From: CAZNQW01 sp964575225
GTDB taxonomy: Bacteria; Chloroflexota; Anaerolineae; JAAYZQ01
Direction: 5' to 3'
Length of the DNA: 11,773 bases
NCBI GenBank assembly: GCA_964575225.1
Contig: CAZNQW010000121.1
Coordinates: 1 to 11,773, forward strand
This document shows, in pieces, positions 6,992-11,773 of the stretch. The position numbers were made by a program, and so were the translations under genes. Each line of letters begins with the position of its first letter. Positions within the stretch are counted from its first letter, which is position 1. The notes beneath the pieces were generated by a model. The model ran no database searches. It was given only the letters and a program-made list of their open reading frames with translations, and had not been told where the DNA came from.

Positions 6992-8545
6992 TCAATGGCT
7001 CTTGGCCATTGCCGAGCGGATCAGCTCCTGTTTCAAATCCCACAGGCGCTGGCTCAGCGACACGTGATAGATGTGGGGATTGATCAAGCGCCGCACGCCG
7101 GGGTCCAGACGTTCCACGTCGGCCTCGCGCTGCTTGCGGATCTCCTGAATGTCGGGAAAAGCATAGACCTCCATGCCGTCGACCAGGATCTCTTGCAACA
7201 GCGGCTCGATCTCCGACACCTCGTTCCGGGCCAGCGTGCGATAGCGGGTGTGCAAAGCGGGATGCCGCAGGGTCAGCTCGTCCTCGGTGCGGGGATCCTC
7301 GTCCTCGAGACTCAGCAGATCGGCGGTGGCATAGCCGCGTTGATCGTACAGGCGCCAGGCGATCTTGTGGCCTGGATTGGGCGTCTTGTCCGAAGATTCG
7401 GACACCTTGATAGCCGGCAGCCACTCCCCCTTGTCGCGGACGGCGACCAGCTTGTAGACGCCGCCCAGCGCCGGCTCGCCCCAGGAGGTGATGAGCCGGG
7501 TGCCCACGCCATAGACCAGGCGGTTGATCAGCCGGTCGGCATCCACCCCATAGCGCGGCGCCTCGTGGATGATCTGGGTGATGATCTGCATGATCACCAT
7601 CTCGTCCAGGTTGTTGGACAGGACAATCGACGTGTCGGCAAACCCGGTGTCGTTCAGCATCTTGGCCGCCTGGATGCTGAGGTAGGCCAGGTCGCCCGAA
7701 TCGAGACGGATCCCCATGGGCTGGTGCCCCTTGCGCAAAAGCTCCTCGAACACCCGGATGGCGTTGGGCACGCCGCTCTTGAGGGTATCGATGGTGTCCA
7801 CCAGCAGCAGGCACTCGTCGGGATAGACATCGGCGTAGGCGCGAAAGGCGTCCAGCTCGCTCATGCCCAAGGTCATGAACAACTGGACCATGCTGTGGGC
7901 GTGGGTGCCTTTGGGCGGGAACCCCAACAGGTGCGATACCCCCACGTTGGAGGTAAAGTCGGCGCCGCCGATGAGGGCCGCCCGCGCCCCCGCGTTGGCG
8001 CCCCGCTCGTGACCGCGGCGCAGGCCAAACTCCATCATCAGTCGCCCCCGCCCGCTCTGGTGGATGCGCGCCGCCTTGGTGGCGATCAGCGTCTGATAGT
8101 TCAGATGGTTGAGCAGCGAGGTCTCCAGGATCTGGGCCATGGCCAACGGGCCCTGCACCACGGTGAGGGGCACATTGGGATGGACCACCCGCCCCTCGGG
8201 GATGGCGCTCATGGTCATGGTGCCGAAATTTCCGTTCTCCTGAAGCCAGGCCAGAAAATCGTCGCCGAACATGCGGCGGCCCACCCGGTCGGTCTGGCTG
8301 CGGAGATAGGCCAGGTCTCGCTCGCGAAAGCGCACCTGCCGCATCCAATCCACCAGCCATTCCAGGCCGGCGCTGATGCAGAACCCCGCCTCGTGGCCGC
8401 CATAGTCGGGATTGCTGCGATAGAAATGGTCGAATTGGACCTGCTTATCGTGAAAGCCCATCCGATAGTAGAGTTGGGCCATCGTTAACTGGTACTGGTC
8501 GGTAAAAAGAATTCCTTCTGCGGTTCGCTGATCGTCCAGGTTCAC
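6992..8545 (-). CDS. pncB: Nicotinate phosphoribosyltransferase
   Basis: Converts nicotinate and PRPP to nicotinate mononucleotide, with ATP, in the cytoplasm (Preiss-Handler salvage). The 517-aa product shows the family's blocks in order: TDQYQLTMAQ (15-24), EFGLRRGHERGANAG (172-186), a GTHAHS block (213-218, the region of the active-site His in this family), VDTIDTLKSGV (249-259), and LDSGDLAYLS (281-290). I chose the GTG at 8545 because GGGAGGGAG (8550-8558) lies four bases upstream and the family N-terminus begins just after it. The open frame extends to 8650 but would overlap the AhpD-like gene by 71 bp. It is the last gene of the cluster and is closed by a strong terminator. Its place beside nadE, the nicotinamidase-like gene and nrtR supports the call. 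Confidence 0.95.
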   Translation of the reverse strand: MNLDDQRTAEGILFTDQYQLTMAQLYYRMGFHDKQVQFDHFYRSNPDYGGHEAGFCISAGLEWLVDWMRQVRFRERDLAYLRSQTDRVGRRMFGDDFLAWLQENGNFGTMTMSAIPEGRVVHPNVPLTVVQGPLAMAQILETSLLNHLNYQTLIATKAARIHQSGRGRLMMEFGLRRGHERGANAGARAALIGGADFTSNVGVSHLLGFPPKGTHAHSMVQLFMTLGMSELDAFRAYADVYPDECLLLVDTIDTLKSGVPNAIRVFEELLRKGHQPMGIRLDSGDLAYLSIQAAKMLNDTGFADTSIVLSNNLDEMVIMQIITQIIHEAPRYGVDADRLINRLVYGVGTRLITSWGEPALGGVYKLVAVRDKGEWLPAIKVSESSDKTPNPGHKIAWRLYDQRGYATADLLSLEDEDPRTEDELTLRHPALHTRYRTLARNEVSEIEPLLQEILVDGMEVYAFPDIQEIRKQREADVERLDPGVRRLINPHIYHVSLSQRLWDLKQELIRSAMAKSH

Positions 8546-8549
8546 CGGG

Positions 8550-8558
8550 CTCCCTCCC
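8550..8558 (-). promoter_or_regulatory. Ribosome binding site deciding the GTG start of pncB
   Basis: Reads GGGAGGGAG on the minus strand, four bases before the GTG. The only other in-frame starts lie inside the upstream gene. Confidence 0.8.
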
Positions 8559-8579
8559 AATAGGTGATAGGTCTTCTGC

Positions 8580-8936
8580 TCACGACTCGGCGGATTCGGC
8601 CCGCAACAAGTCGATGGTTTCAAAAGCATGGCGCAGATGGGGGATGACAATGCTGCCGCCCACCACCAGGGCGACGTTCAGAGCTTCGTACAGCTCCTGG
8701 TCGCCGATGCCGGCCTCTACGCACTGGATCAGGTGATAGTCGATGCAGTCGTTGCAGCGCAGGACGGCCGAGGCCACCAGCCCCAGCAGTTCCTTGGTCG
8801 TGGCGGGCAAGGCCCCATCCTCGTAGGCCTTCGTATCCAAGTTGAAAAAGCGCTTGATGCCCAGGTGGTCGATCTCTAGGATGCGCTCGTTCATTCGCTC
8901 GCGATAGGCGCGAAATTCGTCCAGGCGTGTGGTCAT
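8580..8936 (-). CDS. AhpD-fold / carboxymuconolactone decarboxylase-family protein
   Basis: A 118-aa protein with the AhpD-family active-site pattern C61-ND-C64-IDY-H68 after a TKELLGLVASAVLR helix, and an ALNVALVVGGS segment typical of the second helix pair. Such proteins are small helical oligomers; AhpD itself uses the CxxC and His for thiol-based peroxidase chemistry. The real substrate here is unknown. The ATG at 8936 has an AAAGGA site about nine bases upstream; M15 is a less likely start. It is 34 bp upstream of pncB and very probably cotranscribed. An AhpD-type protein inside NAD salvage genes is not usual and may point to a redox or detoxifying role linked to NAD supply; that is inference. 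Confidence 0.9.
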   Translation of the reverse strand: MTTRLDEFRAYRERMNERILEIDHLGIKRFFNLDTKAYEDGALPATTKELLGLVASAVLRCNDCIDYHLIQCVEAGIGDQELYEALNVALVVGGSIVIPHLRHAFETIDLLRAESAES

Positions 8937-9034
8937 GGTCGCTTTCCTTTATCCTGACAGGTAATTTCCGCGGTCGGTTTGGTTTCTCTGCACGTCGTTC
9001 CCGCCGCGACGAGCGCAATGGTGGGGCGGCGGGG

Positions 9035-9063
9035 GTACGGGCGGGTTTGAAACCCGCCCGTAC
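9035..9063. repeat. Perfect 29-bp palindrome, GGGCGGGTTTGAAACCCGCCC family
   Basis: Two 14-base arms (GTACGGGCGGGTTT and its complement) around one G. Every position pairs. The best-preserved member of the family in this window. Confidence 0.85.
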
Positions 9064-9184
9064 AATGCCCGTCTCCACGGCGCCCACATTCATATCCCCG
9101 CGTCCGCGGGGGTGACGGCAGGCGCCGCCCCTACGACAGGCAGCGATGGCCCCCGGCGTTTGCCTGCCTGTGCAGCCAAGACCT

Positions 9185-9211
9185 GTAAGGGCCGGTTTGA
9201 AACCGGCCCCT
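9185..9211. repeat. Palindromic repeat, GGGCCGGTTTGAAACCGGCCC variant
   Basis: Same centre (GGTTTGAAACC) as the copies at 6456 and 9035, but with GGCC in place of GGCG in both arms. The paired change keeps the palindrome, which suggests selection on the stem. Confidence 0.8.
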
Positions 9212-9264
9212 CCGCTGCCCGCGTCCGCGGGGGTGACGGCGCCGGATCGCTGCCCGCCTCTTTC

Positions 9265-9319
9265 CGTCATGCCCGCGAAAGCGGGCATCCATGGACCCCC
9301 GCGTTCGCGGGGGTGACGG
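9265..9319. repeat. Inverted pair of REP-like units sharing CCATGG
   Basis: One unit (CGTCATGCCCGCGAAAGCGGGC then ATCCATGG) is followed head-on by the reverse complement of the unit seen at 6521-6550 (ACCCCCGCGTTCGCGGGGG then TGACGG). They meet at the palindrome CCATGG (9289-9294), as in bacterial mosaic elements. Confidence 0.8.
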
Positions 9320-9347
9320 GGCGGCGTGGGCGACGGCGCCGGACCGC

Positions 9348-10094
9348 TCACAGGGTTAAGACGGGCGGCGTGTGGCGCTTGTGCTCCGATTGGGCCATCA
9401 TCCCCTGCACCTTAGCCCAGGTGGCCGGCTCGATGCCGTCGGTCTGGCCCTTTTCGATGGCAGCCAGGGTCGCATCCAGGTCGGCATAGGTGATGCCCAT
9501 TTCCCCTTCGTCGGTCTGCCCCAGCCAGATGCCGGCGCTGGGCGGTCGGTCGATGATCGGTTGGGGCACACCCAGGGCGCGGGCCAGCCCCCGCACCTGC
9601 CACTTGTACAAGGCGCCCAGGGGCTCCAGGTCCACCCCGCCATCGCCGTACTTGGTGAAATAGCCCACCATCAGCTCGCTCTTGTTGCCCGTGCCGGCCA
9701 CCAGATAGCCGCGGGTTTGAGCCAGGGCATACAGGGTGGCCATCCGCAACCGGGGCTTGATGTTGGCCCGGGCCAGATGAGACGGATCCACCGGCAGGGC
9801 CGCCATCAGGGCGTCAAAGGCCGGGCCCAGATCCACCTCCACGGTCTCGATCTGAAAGGCCTCGGCCACCAGGCGGGCCATCTCCCCATCCTCTGCAATG
9901 CTGTGGCAGGGCATCAGCACGCCCAGGGTCTGGTCGCCCACGGCGCGGCGACAGAGGGCGCCCACCACGGCCGAATCGATGCCGCCGCTCAACCCCACCA
10001 CATAGCCCGGCGCACCCGCCTTCTGGGCGTATGCGCGCAGCCAGGCCGAGATCCGATCGGCCAAGTCGAGATAGTCTTGATGGCTGGGTTCCAT
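9348..10094 (-). CDS. nadE: Ammonia-dependent NAD synthetase
   Basis: Amidates nicotinate adenine dinucleotide to NAD using ATP and ammonia; the last step of both de novo synthesis and salvage. The 248-aa product has the ATP-pyrophosphatase loop SGGIDSA at 36-42, AGTGNKSELMVGYFTKYGDG, the DLEPLGALYKWQV segment, and PSAGIWLGQTDEGEMGITY, all typical of the family. There is no N-terminal glutaminase (nitrilase) domain, and the length fits the short ammonia-dependent form. The ATG at 10094 is one base after the TAA of the upstream gene, and the ribosome site AGGTGAGG lies within that gene's end, so translation is probably coupled. The stop abuts a dense repeat cluster. Confidence 0.96.
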   Translation of the reverse strand: MEPSHQDYLDLADRISAWLRAYAQKAGAPGYVVGLSGGIDSAVVGALCRRAVGDQTLGVLMPCHSIAEDGEMARLVAEAFQIETVEVDLGPAFDALMAALPVDPSHLARANIKPRLRMATLYALAQTRGYLVAGTGNKSELMVGYFTKYGDGGVDLEPLGALYKWQVRGLARALGVPQPIIDRPPSAGIWLGQTDEGEMGITYADLDATLAAIEKGQTDGIEPATWAKVQGMMAQSEHKRHTPPVLTL

Positions 10095-10095
10095 G

Positions 10096-10818
10096 TTACC
10101 TCACCTGCGCCACGACATCGACCCCATTGAGGCCCATGCTGTAGAGGAAAATCAGATGCAGTAGATCGCCGTCGTGGGGCATGGCGCCGATCGATCGGGC
10201 CACCTCCACCGGCAGGTCGTAAGTCTGGACGGCGCCGGCCGGCACGACCACCCGCGCCTCACCCAGCCCCAGGACGTTGGCCCGCAGGCGCAGGTGCATG
10301 GCCAGTTGATATACGCAAAGGTCGGTGCAGTCGCCGACCACGACAAAGGTGGTCACCTCCGGATGGGCCGCCAGCCATTCCTCCAAGTCGGTGCCGATAA
10401 AGCTGCTGATCGAGTCTTTTGGGAGGACCTGGAACCGGTCGACAAAGGGCAGGGTGGCCAACTCGGGGATGGTGGCCGATTCCTCGGTGCCGCCCACGCA
10501 GTGGGGCGGGAAACTGCCGAATTCGAGGGCATCGGGGCTGTGGGTATCCTGGGGCAACACAAAGTGGCCGATGCCCTCTTCGTACGCCCCCTGGAACACG
10601 CCGACGACGGCCGGGACGATGCCCGCCACCCGGTCGCTGGCCAGCGCCCCTGCAGAGCAAAACCCGCTGGTCATATCGACGGCCAGGACGGCCACGCGCT
10701 CGGGTCCACCGGCGCGGGCCACCAGGTCGCGCCACGATTCAGTAGAGCGGCTGTGGAGCCACTCGACCGCCCATTCGAGAAACGGCTGGCTGTTCTTTGC
10801 CAGGTCTGCTGCGTTCAT
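10096..10818 (-). CDS. pncA: Isochorismatase-family cysteine hydrolase, probable nicotinamidase
   Basis: Probably deaminates nicotinamide to nicotinate, feeding PncB. The 240-aa product carries the likely catalytic triad D48 (LAVDMTSGF), K134 (VLPKDSISSF) and C168 (GDCTDLCV). The metal-binding residues D91, H93 and H106 are also in place (QDTHS...FPPHCVGGTEE), which favours nicotinamidase over other isochorismatase-fold hydrolases. A helical N-terminal segment of about 42 residues precedes the first strand, longer than in E. coli PncA, so this is a distinct subfamily and the substrate is not certain. The ATG at 10818 is fixed by AGGAGG (10824-10829) five bases upstream. It is the first gene after nrtR and has its own operator and promoter. 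The nadE gene starts one base after its stop. Confidence 0.88.
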   Translation of the reverse strand: MNAADLAKNSQPFLEWAVEWLHSRSTESWRDLVARAGGPERVAVLAVDMTSGFCSAGALASDRVAGIVPAVVGVFQGAYEEGIGHFVLPQDTHSPDALEFGSFPPHCVGGTEESATIPELATLPFVDRFQVLPKDSISSFIGTDLEEWLAAHPEVTTFVVVGDCTDLCVYQLAMHLRLRANVLGLGEARVVVPAGAVQTYDLPVEVARSIGAMPHDGDLLHLIFLYSMGLNGVDVVAQVR

Positions 10819-10864
10819 ACTTGCCTCCTGTCGCCCCCTTCCAGAGCCTGGAGGGCCGCTGCTG

Positions 10865-10885
10865 TTAGTGTACAACATACACCAA
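10865..10885. promoter_or_regulatory. Presumed NrtR operator of the pncA-nadE operon
   Basis: A 21-bp palindrome: TTAGTGT, seven bases, ACACCAA; six of seven arm positions pair and the inner bases pair further. Its right end shares one base with the -10 element, so a bound dimer would cover the transcription start. The same architecture stands before nrtR at 11616-11636. That NrtR binds here is inference from position and matching sites. Confidence 0.85.
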
Positions 10886-10912
10886 GTATACCCCAAAACC
10901 CAAAACTGTCAA
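10885..10912 (-). promoter_or_regulatory. Sigma-70-type promoter of the pncA-nadE operon
   Basis: On the minus strand TTGACA (10912-10907), a 16-base spacer and TATACT (10890-10885). Transcription would start near 10878 inside the operator, leaving a leader of about 60 bases before the ATG at 10818. The -35 begins nine bases after the nrtR stop. Confidence 0.85.
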
Positions 10913-10920
10913 ATTTGGGC

Positions 10921-11601
10921 CTAGGGAAAGAGACGCCGCGCCTTGACTTGGGCCACTGCGTCGGCACGGTAGCGATAGAGTCGGGCCGGGCGGCCCTCGC
11001 CCAGGCGATACTCGGCGGTCGGCTCGATGACGTCGGCGCTGAGGATCTTGCGCCGAAAGTTCCGCTTGTCCAGCGGCTCGCCCAGCACAATCTCGTAGGC
11101 CGCCTGAAGCTCGCTGAGGGTAAAGGTCTCGGGCAGCAGCTCAAAGCCCACCGCCGTGTACTCTAGCTTGTAGCGCAGGCGGGTGAGGGCATAGCCCACG
11201 ATCTCGGCGTGATCCAAGGCCAGCTCAGGCAGGGCGTCGCAGGGCCACCAGCGCACCCGATCGGCTTGGCCGCTGTCGACGCACAGCATGGCGTTGGCCG
11301 GGGCCACAGCATAGTAGGCCACAGTGATGACCCGCTGGCTTGGATCACCGGGGGGCTCGCCAAAGGTGTAGAGCTGTTCGAGAAAGAGGTCGGTGAGGCC
11401 GGTCTCTTCTTCCAACTTGCGCACGGCCGCCTCTTTTAGAGATTCGCGCTCGCCCAGAAACCCGCCGGGGATGGCCCACCGGCCCTGATACGCGCCGGGG
11501 CGCCCGGTGACCAGCAATACCTGGAGGGATTCGTCGCGCAGGCCAAAAATCACCACGTCTACGGTGATTCGCGGACAGATGCAGGAACCGTCAGCCGACA
11601 T
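10921..11601 (-). CDS. nrtR: NrtR-type Nudix transcriptional regulator of NAD metabolism
   Basis: A repressor that senses ADP-ribose-type NAD metabolites through a Nudix-fold domain and binds DNA with a C-terminal winged helix. The 226-aa product has a Nudix fold at about 10-135 with WAIPGGF and a Nudix box at 47-69. The box fits the consensus except that the Glu after the Arg is Lys62 (R61-K62-L63-E-E-E). The C-terminal part shows the NrtR hallmarks DHAEIVGYAL, FELLPETFTLSELQ and LDKRNFRRKI (178-187). The ATG at 11601 has GGAGG (11607-11611) five bases upstream. Its promoter and the downstream pncA promoter carry matching palindromes, so it is probably autoregulated. A Nudix hydrolase with a regulatory tail is the only alternative; the Lys makes catalysis less likely. 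Confidence 0.95.
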   Translation of the reverse strand: MSADGSCICPRITVDVVIFGLRDESLQVLLVTGRPGAYQGRWAIPGGFLGERESLKEAAVRKLEEETGLTDLFLEQLYTFGEPPGDPSQRVITVAYYAVAPANAMLCVDSGQADRVRWWPCDALPELALDHAEIVGYALTRLRYKLEYTAVGFELLPETFTLSELQAAYEIVLGEPLDKRNFRRKILSADVIEPTAEYRLGEGRPARLYRYRADAVAQVKARRLFP

Positions 11602-11615
11602 TGGGACCTCCCCCC

Positions 11616-11636
11616 TTGGTGTTTATGATACACCAA
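11616..11636. promoter_or_regulatory. Presumed NrtR operator of nrtR
   Basis: A 21-bp palindrome: TTGGTGT, seven bases, ACACCAA, with perfect 7-bp arms. It ends on the first base of the -10 hexamer, exactly as at 10865-10885. Position implies autorepression. Confidence 0.87.
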
Positions 11637-11664
11637 GTATAGTCGCAGAGGCGGCCCTTGTCAA
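11636..11664 (-). promoter_or_regulatory. Sigma-70-type promoter of nrtR
   Basis: On the minus strand TTGACA (11664-11659), a 17-base spacer and TATACT (11641-11636). The predicted start near 11629 gives a leader of about 27 bases with a GGAGG site. Confidence 0.88.
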
Positions 11665-11701
11665 ATGGGCGCTGGCGTATCGCCCTCTCCCCCGGTTGAC
11701 T

Positions 11702-11726
11702 GTAGGGGTGGGTCTGAGACCCGCCC
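11702..11726. repeat. Palindromic repeat, variant GGGTCTGAGACCC
   Basis: A diverged member of the GGGTTTGAAACCC family seen at 6456 and 9035. The centre has changed to GGGTCTGAGACCC on both sides, so the palindrome is kept. The rest of 11665-11773 holds nothing I can name. Confidence 0.7.
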
Positions 11727-11773
11727 AATAGGCATCAACGTAAGGTCGACAAAAAGGACTTTCTCTGGCAAAC

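Larger units (their letters stand above)
8937..9347. other. Repeat-filled 411-bp gap inside the NAD operon
   Basis: No gene. From left to right it holds two GGTTTGAAACC palindromes (9035-9063, 9185-9211), two CGCGTCCGCGGGGG units (9093-9119, 9218-9240) and a back-to-back pair of REP-like units (9265-9319). The phrase GACGGCGCCGGAYCGCT also appears twice (9235-9251, 9332-9348), the second copy running into the nadE stop. I see no second copy of the presumed NrtR operator and no strong promoter here, so expression of the two downstream genes would rest on read-through or on a promoter I cannot recognise. Confidence 0.8.

Noticed and set aside
6552..8360. 602-codon open frame on the minus strand
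   Set aside because: Runs through the pncB terminator and repeat units and is out of frame with the clear pncB product; an artefact of high GC.
6995..8488. 497-codon open frame on the plus strand
   Set aside because: Antisense to pncB with no domain pattern.
8546..8650. Longer pncB N-terminus from 8650
   Set aside because: It would overlap the AhpD-like gene by 71 bp and has no family similarity, whereas the GTG at 8545 has a strong ribosome site.
9035..9319. Possible CRISPR array
   Set aside because: Repeats are of two different families, in both orientations, with irregular spacing and no constant-length spacers.

Overview
The window looks like a piece of a GC-rich environmental genome, most likely a Chloroflexota (Anaerolineae/Caldilineae-like) bacterium. 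The grounds are indirect: about 60% GC, many intergenic palindromes of the type GGGCGGGTTTGAAACCCGCCC and CCCCCGCGAACGCGGGGG, Tat-dependent lipoprotein flavoenzymes next to a multiheme cytochrome, and a run of Ns that marks an assembly join. I cannot confirm the taxon from sequence alone. All nine genes I accept lie on the minus strand, so the reading order is from high to low coordinates.

Right half (about 6940-11660), NAD salvage. The nrtR gene (Nudix fold plus winged helix regulator) is followed by a nicotinamidase-like hydrolase and ammonia-dependent NAD synthetase (1 bp apart), then a 411-bp repeat-filled gap, then an AhpD-fold protein and nicotinate phosphoribosyltransferase (34 bp apart), closed by a clear rho-independent terminator. 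Both nrtR and the nicotinamidase gene are preceded by a near-consensus sigma-70 promoter (TTGACA, 16-17 bp, TATACT). Its -10 abuts the same 21-bp palindrome (TTRGTGT, 7 nt, ACACCAA). These two sites are very probably the NrtR operators, so the regulator controls itself and the salvage genes. Nicotinamide to nicotinate to NaMN, and NaAD to NAD, are encoded here; the middle step (nadD) is not in the window.

Middle (6212-6991): 780 bp without a gene, holding the pncB terminator, several REP-like palindromes, a triple 9-bp tandem motif and an 18-bp imperfect inverted repeat upstream of the next gene.

Left half (41-6211), an extracytoplasmic redox module. A small receiver-like protein with two CxxC pairs and no phosphoacceptor Asp is followed by two Tat-lipoprotein FAD oxidoreductases of the fumarate reductase/ketosteroid dehydrogenase superfamily. 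Next come a membrane-anchored cytochrome c with four CxxCH sites and one rarer CX3CH site, and a third flavoprotein interrupted by the 10-N gap. The arrangement resembles quinol-to-cytochrome-to-flavoprotein reductase systems such as CymA/FccA of Shewanella and the Cgr1/Cgr2 pair of Eggerthella. The substrates are unknown. This is the part of the window most likely to hold an undescribed activity.
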